33,790 bases of DNA from assembly GCF_030382115.1 (NCBI RefSeq), contig NZ_JAUDRJ010000002.1:26215-60004 (forward strand), in the 5' to 3' direction. Under the pieces are notes generated by a model. That model was not told the origin of the DNA, searched no databases, and saw nothing but the letters and a program-made list of their open reading frames with translations. Shown one piece after another: positions 15,972 through 24,079 of the stretch. Both the position numbers and the translations under genes were made by a program. The stretch comes from Nostoc sp. GT001. GTDB taxonomy: Bacteria; Cyanobacteriota; Cyanobacteriia; Cyanobacteriales; Nostocaceae. Every line of letters starts with the position of its first letter. Position 1 is the stretch's first letter.

Positions 15972-17333
15972 TTAGGCAGTTTGTAATTGAGACTTCATCT
16001 GAAGCTCTTGTACCAGTTGTACCCACGCAGGTGCTTTTTTACCTTTAATGGGAGTAACATTGTTCCAATGCCTTTCGAGTTCAGATTGAGATAAATGTGG
16101 GAGTTGTTCTTTACCCCAATTGATAGCATCTTGGATTGTTTTCCAATTAGTCCAAGGTTGTTTTTCTTCTTTGATATTGGTTAACTCAATGAGTGTCGCT
16201 TCCAACCAAAGTTTAGCTGCCTCCGAGTCACGCATTAACTGTTGTCTTGACATTAACAGGGCAATACTTGCCTGAATCTGGGTTAGTTCCCACATCTGAG
16301 AAATAGTAACGAGTTCCTGCCAAGTGTCTTCCTCCAGTTGAGTAATTTGTCTATTATCAGGAGCAGTTTTAGCCACTAGCAGGTCTTTGAGAAACCCAGT
16401 TAAACTTGAGTATATGACGAATGGGTTTTTGCCATACTCAATTAAGTCTTGGAGGATTTGTAAGTTAGTTGTTACGTCTCCTTTAGCAAGGTTTTCTGTT
16501 AGGGTAAGTAGGTCATGTTCGGGAACGACACCTGATAATTCCCAAACCCAATTTGGTGTGATTTCATCTACTCCCAGGTTGCTCAATTGATCGAGCAATA
16601 CAAGACAGTTGCGAATAAAACCTCCACAAGACTTGACGATCGCCCAAATACCAGGTGCGTTAATGTTGATGTTTTCATTCTGGGCAACTTTTGATAAATA
16701 CTGAACAAGTGTTTCTAGTCCTACTCTCCTAAAATCAAACTTTTGACAGCGCGAGATGATAGTTTCAGGAACCTTGTGTATTTCAGTTGTGCAGAAGATG
16801 AAAACTACATGACGGGGTGGATTTTCAATTGTCTTGAGGAGTGCTTGCCACGATTGACTGCTCAGGGCATGACATTCATCAATAATGAAAATTTTGTATC
16901 TTCCCTCAACTGCTGCAAACTGGGTAGTGGAAATTAACTCGCGGATTGTTTCTACCCCGCTATTGCTGGCAGCATCTAACTCAGTTACATCCAGTGAAGA
17001 AGAGGCTGTAATTCCCTTGCATGAATTGCATTCTCCGCAGGGCTTGGTTGTTGGCTCATCGGTTAACTGACAGTTAAGGGATTTAGCCATGATGCGGGCG
17101 GTGCTAGTCTTGCCTGTGCCTTTGGGGCCGTTAAATAGGTAGGCGGGTGCAATCTTCTGGAGTGCGATCGCCGTCCCTTGCGCGTCTCCTTTAGGAGAAG
17201 GCGGGCGTTTAGCGATCGCGGAGTCACTCCCTACTGGGAGTATCGCATTTATGAGAGTGCGGACGATATGTTCTTGCCCGATTACTTCACTAAGGGTCTG
17301 GGGACGGTATTTGAGATGTAGTGGTTGGTACAT
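15972..17333 (-). CDS. dnaX: Clamp-loader motor subunit DnaX (gamma/tau-type) with an in-frame repeat insertion
   Basis: A 453-residue DnaX homologue, the ATPase motor of the clamp loader. It has YRPQTLSEVIGQ (9-20), the Walker A loop GPKGTGKT (69-76), a zinc module with cysteines 88, 99, 102 and 105, Walker B IFIIDECHA (148-156), sensor 1 FIFCTTEIHKVPETI, and an SRC motif following it. The protein ends after the collar domain, so it is gamma-like and lacks the long tau tail. Between NAI and KIAPAYLF, where family members have only a few residues, there are about 28 extra residues (31-58, including AKRPPSPKGDAQG). These are encoded by a HIP1-bounded repeat. The insert sits on the surface loop before the P-loop strand, so activity may persist. 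Confidence 0.9.
   Translation of the reverse strand: MYQPLHLKYRPQTLSEVIGQEHIVRTLINAILPVGSDSAIAKRPPSPKGDAQGTAIALQKIAPAYLFNGPKGTGKTSTARIMAKSLNCQLTDEPTTKPCGECNSCKGITASSSLDVTELDAASNSGVETIRELISTTQFAAVEGRYKIFIIDECHALSSQSWQALLKTIENPPRHVVFIFCTTEIHKVPETIISRCQKFDFRRVGLETLVQYLSKVAQNENININAPGIWAIVKSCGGFIRNCLVLLDQLSNLGVDEITPNWVWELSGVVPEHDLLTLTENLAKGDVTTNLQILQDLIEYGKNPFVIYSSLTGFLKDLLVAKTAPDNRQITQLEEDTWQELVTISQMWELTQIQASIALLMSRQQLMRDSEAAKLWLEATLIELTNIKEEKQPWTNWKTIQDAINWGKEQLPHLSQSELERHWNNVTPIKGKKAPAWVQLVQELQMKSQLQTA
17164..17246 (-). repeat. HIP1-bounded palindromic repeat inserted in-frame in dnaX
   Basis: About 83 bp bounded and interrupted by GCGATCGC (17164-17171 and 17212-17219), with the palindromes TCTCCTTTAGGAGA (17185-17198) and CTCCCTACTGGGAG (about 17226-17239). 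It keeps the dnaX frame open and encodes a Pro/Gly/Lys-rich linker. The style matches small dispersed repeats of Nostocales. Confidence 0.75.
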
Positions 17334-17362
17334 AATTTCGATGATAAACGAGTGTTTTATTT

Positions 17363-17391
17363 ACTTCCTACCAGTGTGGTTGGTAGGAAGT
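17363..17391 (-). terminator. Strong hairpin between dnaN and dnaX
   Basis: ACTTCCTACCA (17363-17373) / TGGTAGGAAGT (17381-17391), an 11-bp perfect stem just past the dnaN stop. On the minus strand the stem is followed by AAATAAAA rather than U, so this may be an attenuator or mRNA-processing site rather than a classical terminator. Confidence 0.45.
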
Positions 17392-17399
17392 TTGATTTT

Positions 17400-18776
17400 T
17401 TAGGCAGTCGCCGCTTCTTTTTTCGTTCGTGGCGATCGTGAGGTTGACTTCCCCTTTGTTATATCTTTCGCTACTACCGTTGGCGTTTCTATTTGAGGAG
17501 TTTCACTATCGTCTGTTGCCTGTGCCACATTTGCTACTTCTTCAGTACTAGACTCAGTTTGAGTGCTAACTTCTGTTACTTCTTCAGTACCAGGCTCACT
17601 TTGAGTGCTGACTTTCGCCTTTGTACTTTGGCTATTTACCTTTCCAAACCCCTGCTTGATTTCCACAGGCATTACCAGATACAACTGATTGAGCAGCCCT
17701 CCCATCGGGCAGACAATGACTGGTTGCGTGGGTTTGTTGCACCGCACCACGATTTCATCGGTACTGATATGCTTTAATCCTTCGATAAGGTAGTCGATGT
17801 TTAATCCAATACTGATGTTTTCTGAATTACTAGTTACCGATTTCATCAGTACCGAGTCAACTGCATCCCCAATATCAGTAGCTTCGGTGTATAGTGTTGC
17901 TTGTGTAGCTTCCAATTCCCAGAGGATTTTGACAACCTTTTGCTTGCGTTCGGCTAGATAACTTACCCGCTTCAGCGCGCTCTCAAATCCCTTGCGCTCT
18001 AATGTAAATTCATACTCAAACGACCGGGGAATCAAGCTATTGATTTTGGGATATTCTCCCTCCAGAAGCCGGGAAATGAGCTTTGTATTGGGAAGGCTAA
18101 ACTCGATAGTTCTATCTGATAGAAGAATATTGCACACGCTCGTATCGGCGCTTTGAGAGAGAATTTTGTTTAACTCGCCAAGTGACTTACCTGGAACGGT
18201 GAAGTCGATTGGGTCAGAATATTCGCTATCGAGTGTTCCTGTTACTAGCGCTAATTTGTGACTATTTGTACTAGCAGCTTGCCACTTGTTGGTATCAATT
18301 TTGAAGTTGACACCAGTTAAAACCAACTTTGTTTCGTCGCTGCTGGCGCAATAGAGCGTCCCTTCAAGTGCAGCTTGGAGTTTCTTGGCACTTAAGTTTA
18401 TCTCTGTTGGATTTTCTGCCTTTGGAAGTGTTGGGAACTCGTCAGATTTTCCGCCAATTAGTCGGCACTTACCGCTATTGTGAGTAATTATGCAGGCTTG
18501 ATTTTCTACTTCTAGGGTAATTTCGCCTTTAACATTACTAACAGTATCAGTTAGTAGTTTGGCAGGGAGTGCTACCTGACCTGAAATTTCGACATTAGCG
18601 GTGGTTGTAGTGTGAATTGTGAGGTTAAGGTTTGTACCTGTTGCTGATACTATCCCGTCTTCATCTGCAATCAGTAAGATATTTCCTAAAATTGGGTCAG
18701 TGGGTTTAGGACTGATTGCGAGGTAAGCAGTTTCTAGAATTTCTGCGAGTTTAGATTGTTCAATGGTTAGTTTCAT
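17400..18776 (-). CDS. dnaN: DNA polymerase sliding clamp (beta) with long C-terminal tail
   Basis: A 458-residue DnaN homologue. The three-domain clamp starts MKLTIEQSKLAEIL and ends normally around LYLVMPVEIKQ (residue 375). Internal landmarks are ATGTNLNLTI, CRLIGGKSDEFPTLP, FTVPGKSLGELNKIL and LISRLLEGEYPKINSLIP. The family usually stops within a few residues of the VMP motif that lines the peptide-binding pocket. Here about 83 more residues follow: a Ser/Thr/Glu-rich stretch with a 14-residue duplication (STQSEPGTEEV / STQTESSTEEV), then a basic end (RSPRTKKEA). The tail is probably disordered. Several proteins in this window carry QLSLF peptides that would dock on this clamp. It lies in the order dnaN-dnaX-polB. 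Confidence 0.92.
   Translation of the reverse strand: MKLTIEQSKLAEILETAYLAISPKPTDPILGNILLIADEDGIVSATGTNLNLTIHTTTTANVEISGQVALPAKLLTDTVSNVKGEITLEVENQACIITHNSGKCRLIGGKSDEFPTLPKAENPTEINLSAKKLQAALEGTLYCASSDETKLVLTGVNFKIDTNKWQAASTNSHKLALVTGTLDSEYSDPIDFTVPGKSLGELNKILSQSADTSVCNILLSDRTIEFSLPNTKLISRLLEGEYPKINSLIPRSFEYEFTLERKGFESALKRVSYLAERKQKVVKILWELEATQATLYTEATDIGDAVDSVLMKSVTSNSENISIGLNIDYLIEGLKHISTDEIVVRCNKPTQPVIVCPMGGLLNQLYLVMPVEIKQGFGKVNSQSTKAKVSTQSEPGTEEVTEVSTQTESSTEEVANVAQATDDSETPQIETPTVVAKDITKGKSTSRSPRTKKEAATA
17536..17619 (-). repeat. Tandem 42-bp repeat in the dnaN tail
   Basis: Two adjacent 42-bp units (17536-17577 and 17578-17619), clearly similar, starting ACTTCTTCAGTAC. They encode the duplicated 14-residue block of the DnaN tail. 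Confidence 0.75.
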
Positions 18777-18810
18777 TTGTTACTTGGTTTTTAGTGGATG
18801 ATTTCTTAAC

Positions 18811-18830
18811 GGGCGCTATTTATAGCACCC
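18811..18830 (-). terminator. Hairpin between the 18857 gene and dnaN
   Basis: GGGCGCTAT (18811-18819) / ATAGCACCC (18822-18830) form a stem with one G-U pair on the minus-strand RNA. There is no U-tract on that strand, though five T follow on the plus strand. It lies 27 nt past the stop of the 18857 gene. Confidence 0.4.
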
Positions 18831-18856
18831 TTTTTGCTTAGATGAGGTAGTTTGTT

Positions 18857-19849
18857 TTAGTAAGGCAGTTGTTCCATCTCAGTACTGTATGCTGTATAAT
18901 CATGACCTCCTGTACTAGGAGGAAGTGCTGCTATTGGCATATCGGCTGCACCTATGAGGCGGTTATGTTCTGCTACAACGGTTGATGTTTTACCGATGCG
19001 GTGAGAGAATTCGGGATTTGCCTGCATCGTTGTTTGGATATGGATTTCTTTGGACTCTGAGAAGAATTCTAGAAAATCGCTTCCATCCGGGTTTGGTGAT
19101 TTGTAAGAAGTGACAACTGCTACCCAAGATTTATCTCTTTGGTTAACTGCTTCTTTCGGTTCAAGGGATGGTGTGAAGGTAGGTTGAAATGCACCAAGGC
19201 GATGAAACTCTGCACGTTTTTCAGCGACAGTTGTATCAGTAAATCGGGCGAATGCAACCTCTAGTTCGCGTTGGAACTGTTTGTAAGCCTCGCCAAATTT
19301 TGATGATGCAACGCCTTTGATTGACAAGACAATTGGTACTGAGTGCAGGTTGTTATTATTTTCATCGACAAGTTGCAACAAGTAGAATCGTCTCAATACT
19401 GCGGCATCTTTGCCGAGTGCTTGGTACATTTCGTACCCATCAGGTGATTCGTACACTCCCACAATTTTGCCATCATCGCGCTGTTCAATATATCTGGGAG
19501 AAATATCAAGAATGTGCATTCTGGGCGATTGCAACAACACTCCCATTTCTGGCGTACCACTGGAGAAGGTGTGCTTGTGTGTAGGTTCTTGTCCTTGCCA
19601 GTTAATTCCTGCTAAATACTTATCTTTTATAAACAACCCAACTTTTTCTGCTTCCATGTGGTTGATGACTTGGCAGATGCAGATATTGCTAATCGGCGCA
19701 TTGTACTCAGGATTTGCAAATTTAGAAATAGCTGATTTACGCTTTTGTATGTTTGCCCCATTCTGAACGGTTTGTTGAGGAGGTTCTAACTCGGACGCTG
19801 CGCTTTCTTCAATAGCAGAATTAGTAGGCTTTGTTTGATTTCTTGCCAT
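18857..19849 (-). CDS. Cyanobacterial conserved protein, probable DUF5895 family
   Basis: A 330-residue protein resembling the DUF5895 group known from cyanobacteria; the family assignment is from memory of its sequence style. Residues 1-45 are a low-complexity leader. The conserved core begins near FANPEYNAPISNICICQVIN and includes GLFIKDKYLAGINWQGQEPTH, SPRMHILDISPRYIEQRDDG and PIVLSIKGVASSKFGEAYKQFQRELE. No catalytic motif is obvious. Single-stranded-DNA-related or plasmid-maintenance roles are possible because it sits directly upstream of dnaN in the replisome block. I would not name a function. The C-terminal 60 residues are polar and less ordered. Confidence 0.6.
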   Translation of the reverse strand: MARNQTKPTNSAIEESAASELEPPQQTVQNGANIQKRKSAISKFANPEYNAPISNICICQVINHMEAEKVGLFIKDKYLAGINWQGQEPTHKHTFSSGTPEMGVLLQSPRMHILDISPRYIEQRDDGKIVGVYESPDGYEMYQALGKDAAVLRRFYLLQLVDENNNNLHSVPIVLSIKGVASSKFGEAYKQFQRELEVAFARFTDTTVAEKRAEFHRLGAFQPTFTPSLEPKEAVNQRDKSWVAVVTSYKSPNPDGSDFLEFFSESKEIHIQTTMQANPEFSHRIGKTSTVVAEHNRLIGAADMPIAALPPSTGGHDYTAYSTEMEQLPY

Positions 19850-19899
19850 AATTTTAATTAATTGAAATCAATCTTTAATGCGTCAAGCAAAAAGCCGTT

Positions 19900-19935
19900 G
19901 TAAAAAATAAAAGTCGTCTGTTATAAAGACGACTT
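19900..19935 (-). terminator. Rho-independent terminator for the 19981-20328 gene
   Basis: AAGTCGTCT (19911-19919) / AGACGACTT (19927-19935), a 9-bp perfect stem with a 7-nt loop, followed on the minus strand by TTATTTTTT. Confidence 0.8.
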
Positions 19936-19980
19936 GAAAGATTTATTAATTTTTCACTATTTAGATACAGTTTTCATCAT

Positions 19981-20328
19981 TTAAACTTTAGAACCTTTAA
20001 TCGAGAAAACCTCGCAATCGCTTGTGGAGGTAAACCCTCTCGCAGTGCTGTTCTCAATGCACTCTTTCTTGAATTCGGTAAAGTTGTTCATGTAAGTGTC
20101 TTCCTGAATAATTCCAGTTTTGGTGTTTAAAAGTGTCTGATAGATTTGCTGAAGATTGATGATGATTTGTTTAAGAACAGATGTATTTTCAGTTGTGAAA
20201 GTCAGTGACACAGATGTTGTGCTTGAATTGTGAATTGCAACTGTTTGTTCTTCAGGTGCGCCATAAGTTGTTATGTGACTATCTTTACCAGGAATAAATC
20301 TGTAGGAAGCAATAGTTTCAATTGCCAT
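19981..20328 (-). CDS. Hypothetical protein (115 aa)
   Basis: A 115-residue protein I do not recognise. The N-terminal half is strand-rich (ETIASYRFIP, VAIHNSSTTSVSLTFTTEN), followed by a helix (LKQIIINLQQIYQTLLN) and a polar C terminus with two cysteines (KKECIENS, TSDCEVFS). It is the last gene of a tight minus-strand run (nuclease homologue, 116-aa protein, methyltransferase, 72-aa protein, this gene) with only 2 nt to its upstream neighbour, and is followed by a good terminator. This supports it as a real gene. Confidence 0.6.
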   Translation of the reverse strand: MAIETIASYRFIPGKDSHITTYGAPEEQTVAIHNSSTTSVSLTFTTENTSVLKQIIINLQQIYQTLLNTKTGIIQEDTYMNNFTEFKKECIENSTARGFTSTSDCEVFSIKGSKV

Positions 20329-20330
20329 AT

Positions 20331-20549
20331 TTATCTCCTTGTTCGTTGGGGTTTAATTTCAAGCATTTTATTAGTAAGTTTGGTGACATTACTGACTTTC
20401 CAACCAGCAAGCTTACACTTAGTAACTGCTAGTTCTAATTCTTGCTGTGTAAGGATTTTGTATCTCGCATAGTTTCCGAATTTAGGGAAAATGTACGTGA
20501 CATACCTAGTTTCATCAATTTGGCAGTACGCCATACGTTTGTGGTACAC
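20331..20549 (-). CDS. Small hypothetical protein (up to 72 aa)
   Basis: A small basic protein (ending EIKPQRTRR) between the methyltransferase and the 19981 gene. A GTG start at 20549 overlaps the methyltransferase stop (TAG) by one base and gives 72 residues. An ATG at 20534 gives 67 residues starting MAYCQIDETRYVTYIFPKF. The sequence LTQQELELAVTKCKLAGWKV suggests a helix followed by a strand. No family is recognised. Its place within a chain of overlapping genes argues that it is translated. Confidence 0.55.
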   Translation of the reverse strand: MYHKRMAYCQIDETRYVTYIFPKFGNYARYKILTQQELELAVTKCKLAGWKVSNVTKLTNKMLEIKPQRTRR

Positions 20550-21601
20550 TATGGTTTAATTATTTTGATGATTCTGGTGGCTACATTTGTAGGGTTATTT
20601 GAACTCAAAAAGGCATCTTTATCTACCAACTCGACATAGCTCTTATTGCTCTGTAGCCACTCTTTGAAGCTTTGATACTTCCGGTTGAAGAAAACCGATT
20701 CAGGGACGACTGAAACTAATACACCACCTGATATAATTAACTTCCAAGCTTGATAGATATGTTCGACAAGTTCGCAAAATGGAGGATTCATGATACAGGC
20801 ATTGTATAAATGACTGGGGTTAAACTCCAGAAAGTTTTTCCCTACGAGATTAAATCCTTTGAGTTCTAGAATTTGTCGTAGGTTGTAATTCACTTCAACT
20901 ACCTCTAGTTGGACATTGGAGTAGGTTTTAGTGATATATTCAGCAATATTTCCGCTACCAGCGCTCGGCTCTAAAATTCGCCAATTTGGTTCAATATCTG
21001 CCAGTTGAATAAGCCGTTGACAGACTGGTTTGGGAGTAGGAAAGAAATCTCCAGATTTCATGCCAATGATTTCTAACTCAAGCTTATTAAGTTGTTGCTT
21101 GGTAGTATCAATTGCTTCAGGTTTTACTATCTGTTGAATTTCTGTTATTGCTGATATGATTTCGCCTGATGTATTTAACCCGGCGCGACTGAGAGATTTT
21201 ACCCAGTCTTGGTAATATTCGCCTTCTAGTATTTCTTGGACTTTCTGGCTAATTTCTCCACTTTGAGAAATCCTAAATAGCACTTCCACCTGTGATTTAC
21301 GAGATATACCGCGTAGTATTGGTGGGATATTTCCTATTTCCCACATTTGTGCGATCGCAAATAACCAAGACTGGATAATCTCAAGTTCAATTCCTTCTTG
21401 GATTATCCCTTGAGCTATAGTTTTACGGCGCTTGGTTGCCCTTTGATTCCCAATAGTAGGATTTTTCTTTTGGTCAATTCTTGACTGCATTGAGGCAGCT
21501 AGTTTGCGGAGAGCTTCTGCTTTTTCTAAGTTAGGAATATTGAAAATATCTAGTGATGAGTTATCCTCGTTGTAGGACAGATTTAGTAGAGATAGTTGCA
21601 T
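20549..21601 (-). CDS. N6-adenine DNA methyltransferase
   Basis: A 350-residue class I methyltransferase. The C-terminal domain carries GDFFPTP (184-190), the SAM-binding motif I ILEPSAGSGNIAE (209-221) and the catalytic NPPF (272-275), typical of gamma-type adenine-N6 methyltransferases. Residues 25-170 form a helical N-terminal region of unknown role. No restriction endonuclease gene is adjacent, so it is probably an orphan enzyme that protects the element or marks it. The extreme N terminus MQLSLLNL contains QLSLL, close to the clamp-binding consensus. The start overlaps the preceding gene by 41 nt, implying coupled translation. Confidence 0.85.
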   Translation of the reverse strand: MQLSLLNLSYNEDNSSLDIFNIPNLEKAEALRKLAASMQSRIDQKKNPTIGNQRATKRRKTIAQGIIQEGIELEIIQSWLFAIAQMWEIGNIPPILRGISRKSQVEVLFRISQSGEISQKVQEILEGEYYQDWVKSLSRAGLNTSGEIISAITEIQQIVKPEAIDTTKQQLNKLELEIIGMKSGDFFPTPKPVCQRLIQLADIEPNWRILEPSAGSGNIAEYITKTYSNVQLEVVEVNYNLRQILELKGFNLVGKNFLEFNPSHLYNACIMNPPFCELVEHIYQAWKLIISGGVLVSVVPESVFFNRKYQSFKEWLQSNKSYVELVDKDAFLSSNNPTNVATRIIKIIKP

Positions 21602-21911
21602 TGCTAGATTCCTTTAAATCTTTAACGGCGCATTTAAGAATTAGGGAGGTTGGTACATTCCAAGTTTTTACCTCCCATTCAGTAGCTAATCGTTCGGAGT
21701 GACGGATCACTGCACTACTACATTTGTTTTTTCTTACAAGCCAATCTCTAAATTTTTCGGCTTGTTCTTTGTTATCGAACCCGAAATAGCTGGTTTTCCG
21801 GTTTCCCAAGGGATCAGTAATAGTTGCTACCCGACGTGAGAGAATATTGAGCGTCCAACCACCGTTAGAAGTGAGTTCGATTTTAGTGATATTTAATTCT
21901 GTTGGATTCAT
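21561..21911 (-). CDS. Hypothetical protein (116 aa)
   Basis: A 116-residue protein of unknown family. It has a strand-rich N-terminal half (LNITKIELTSNGGWTLNIL, RVATITDPLGNRKTSYFGF), then a helix with DNKEQAEKFRDWLVRKN. Its start overlaps the stop of the upstream nuclease homologue by 4 nt (ATGA) and its end overlaps the methyltransferase by 41 nt. Such tight packing suggests a functional unit of the three. The last 13 residues are read through the methyltransferase start region. Confidence 0.55.
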   Translation of the reverse strand: MNPTELNITKIELTSNGGWTLNILSRRVATITDPLGNRKTSYFGFDNKEQAEKFRDWLVRKNKCSSAVIRHSERLATEWEVKTWNVPTSLILKCAVKDLKESSNATISTKSVLQRG

Positions 21912-22591
21912 AATTCCACTTCAGGAATTGCTGCTAAATATTCCGTAGTTGATATTTCTCTTGCCAGCCATTTATCATGTGCTTCTTGAGGAGTTATTTT
22001 ATCGGCTAAATGTTTCTTTTTATTGTTGTCTCCTATAAAAGGAGCCAGTGTTTCTTCTAACCGTTCTTTGAAAGCCAAATGTTTTTTATCAGAGTAACTA
22101 AACTGGTAGATACTATCAGTATTTATGAACAAGTAAACTAGGCTTATTTGTTCTAATGGCATTCCAGTTCGTTCGTGAAGGAGAAATAATCTCAATTGGG
22201 TTTGCCACTTGCTCTCAAGAATTTCAAATTTAAGAGGTTTTTGAATTGTCCAGTCAAACCCAACTACTTGATTTTCACCATAGATAATAAGGTCACACTC
22301 GCTATAGAGAAGGATATCGTGATATAAATATTGAATTTGAGCGCTCCATTGTTTGTTTCCAAGGATGTTTATAAAAGGTTTTACCTTATCAACCCAGTTA
22401 TTAATTTGGGGATATTCCTTTAAGAAAGGTTCGACTGGTAGCCCTAACCCAATTTGTTGCATGACGAGGTGAAACTGACCTCCAGCAACTTCGGATTCAC
22501 TTTTTACAGTGAGATTAGAATAATTTTTCGTCGATAAACACTCTGGATGATGTTCGGCTAACTCAAGTGTTTTGTGATTGAATCGATTCAT
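21908..22591 (-). CDS. PD-(D/E)XK (RecB/Cas4-like) nuclease-family protein, active-site lysine missing
   Basis: A 227-residue member of a cyanobacterial PD-(D/E)XK family. Recognisable elements are GGQFHLVMQQIGLGLPVEPF (about 37-56), YSECDLIIYGENQVVGFDW, and WQTQLRLFLLHERTG, which fits the QxxxY-type helix. In active relatives the core reads D...D-W-K-T. Here it is GFDWTIQKP, with Thr at the lysine position, so the protein may be catalytically dead or use the later lysine. It heads the methyltransferase operon, preceded by the shared leader motif and a hairpin directly before the ATG. Confidence 0.65.
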   Translation of the reverse strand: MNRFNHKTLELAEHHPECLSTKNYSNLTVKSESEVAGGQFHLVMQQIGLGLPVEPFLKEYPQINNWVDKVKPFINILGNKQWSAQIQYLYHDILLYSECDLIIYGENQVVGFDWTIQKPLKFEILESKWQTQLRLFLLHERTGMPLEQISLVYLFINTDSIYQFSYSDKKHLAFKERLEETLAPFIGDNNKKKHLADKITPQEAHDKWLAREISTTEYLAAIPEVEL

Positions 22592-22598
22592 AAAAATC

Positions 22599-22651
22599 TA
22601 TCCCAAATTTGATTTTTGGGATAAATATGCGTGAGCTAGTTGTGGTGATTT
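22599..22651 (-). promoter_or_regulatory. Terminator/leader between thiF and the nuclease homologue
   Basis: Hairpin TATCCCAAA (22599-22607) / TTTGGGATA (22615-22623), followed on the minus strand by ATTTTT and then the ATG at 22591. Upstream, on the minus strand, AAATCACCACA and CTCACGC (22651-22629) are a diverged copy of the shared leader motif. The hairpin can end thiF transcripts or attenuate the next gene. Confidence 0.55.
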
Positions 22652-22653
22652 GT

Positions 22654-23493
22654 CTACGGCATATAGTATTTTTTCAGATTGTCGATACTTGTGTATAAAC
22701 TTCGGGTTGACATTGCTTTGAGGTCAAAATAACTGACAAACTTTTTCAACCCTCCCGTAAGGGTTAATTCTAGTAAGTACTGGGCTGCGATCGCACTCGT
22801 CATTTTATTGACAAATAGCGACTGATAATTTCGTGCTTGAATTTCTGCACATGAGAGGTTATTGTCTGTGATCTCTTCCAGTTGAGGAACTAACAATTCC
22901 GGGTGAACCAGCGCCGGAGAGGGAAGATGCAACCAGAATTTAGGTTTGTCTGGGTTATTGGCAGCTTGAACTATATCAAAATTAGAGTGCGTTCCAACTA
23001 CTACTTGGCCGGAGTGGTTGCTGTTTCCACAATCCAGCCAAAATAGCGATGCTGGCTCATTTGCACTGTTCAGTTTGAGAACTGAGTGAATTTTGCTCCT
23101 GGCGGCGCTGTTATCCACACAACCAATAATTACTGTTAGGGTGTTCCATGAATTGGTGGTGTGAATCATATCTTCTTCAAACCAGTCGCAAATGGCTGTA
23201 ATCTCAATTCCATACTTGGCGCTGCATCTTGCAGCCAGTGTTTGTACCTTTGGTAGCCCAATTTCAGCTTTTTGATAATTTTGGCGGGTGATATTCTTAA
23301 GTTCGACAGTATCGCCATCGACGATCGTAAAGTTAATTTCTTTTCCCGTGCGCTGGAGTTGCAGGATAATTCGACATAAGTCTTCTGCAAGAAACCCCCC
23401 TGTTCCTCCTGCTCCCACTAAGATGAAGTTGATACGGGTATGATTGCGAGGTAAGACGGGTAAAGCTTGTTGGTAAGCAGTTAATTCGAGCAT
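22654..23493 (-). CDS. PRTRC system ThiF/E1-like protein
   Basis: A 279-residue E1-superfamily adenylyltransferase. The Rossmann nucleotide loop ILVGAGGTGG (24-33), the acidic/Arg segment VDGDTVELKNITRQNY (58-73), and the GCVDN element (about 124-128) are present. A cysteine in NLSCAEIQARNYQSLFVNK (C215) is the likely thioester or family-specific residue. These features match the ThiF protein of the PRTRC cassette. It should adenylate the C terminus of a ubiquitin-like partner, here probably the 25571-25993 protein. Its start overlaps the JAMM protease gene by 13 nt, so both are coupled. Confidence 0.82.
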   Translation of the reverse strand: MLELTAYQQALPVLPRNHTRINFILVGAGGTGGFLAEDLCRIILQLQRTGKEINFTIVDGDTVELKNITRQNYQKAEIGLPKVQTLAARCSAKYGIEITAICDWFEEDMIHTTNSWNTLTVIIGCVDNSAARSKIHSVLKLNSANEPASLFWLDCGNSNHSGQVVVGTHSNFDIVQAANNPDKPKFWLHLPSPALVHPELLVPQLEEITDNNLSCAEIQARNYQSLFVNKMTSAIAAQYLLELTLTGGLKKFVSYFDLKAMSTRSLYTSIDNLKKYYMP

Positions 23494-24077
23494 TTTACCT
23501 GTGGTGGCAGTTCAAATATTTGATTAGGGTTGATGTCGAAAAAGTGATTGTATATCCCAATGCGGGTATAGATTGTGGGAATGGTATTCAGTGTGCCGAT
23601 GATCGCGAACACTCGGAATTTGCCTTTTTCTTCCTGATTGTCCACACTTGAAGGGTAAGCAGCTAGAGTTCCATGACTATGTATTTCCACTAATCCATCT
23701 GTATAGCTTTTATCGAGTGCGCTTTCTAAAGATAGGACGTGAGTAGAAGACGCAGTTTGCAGTGGCGTGTGACACCACCATTGGTTGTTTGTCACTCCTA
23801 AGTAGAATAGGATTTCCTGTTGGGGGTTGATACTGGCAGCATTGATAATATCAGCGATCGCTTGGCTGGGGACTTTTGGGACTTTTAGACGAAAGTAGGG
23901 TTCAAGGGGTTGGAGTCCAGCAACTTGAGTTTGGGCAATTTGCAAGCAAACCTCTAACTCGCGGCGGTGCGATCGCAAGAAAAGTCCATTTGCTGCCAGC
24001 CAGTATTCCTGAAGTTTTTGGCTGTAGGGAGGAAAATTATTACTTGTAGCGAAGTGATAACCGATAAAGGGATTCAT
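23481..24077 (-). CDS. PRTRC system protein A: JAMM/MPN+ metalloprotease
   Basis: A 198-residue protein with a full JAMM zinc site: EIHSHG (131-136) and D146, giving H133-x-H135-x10-D146, preceded by the usual Ser-containing YPSS. JAMM proteases remove or trim ubiquitin-like modifiers. The upstream gene ends 2 nt before its start and thiF overlaps its end, the A-ThiF pairing seen in PRTRC cassettes. Expected substrates are the cassette's own ubiquitin-like protein (trimming its C-terminal extension) or conjugates of it. The N-terminal 60 residues are family-specific. Confidence 0.8.
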   Translation of the reverse strand: MNPFIGYHFATSNNFPPYSQKLQEYWLAANGLFLRSHRRELEVCLQIAQTQVAGLQPLEPYFRLKVPKVPSQAIADIINAASINPQQEILFYLGVTNNQWWCHTPLQTASSTHVLSLESALDKSYTDGLVEIHSHGTLAAYPSSVDNQEEKGKFRVFAIIGTLNTIPTIYTRIGIYNHFFDINPNQIFELPPQVKCSN

Positions 24078-24079
24078 GA

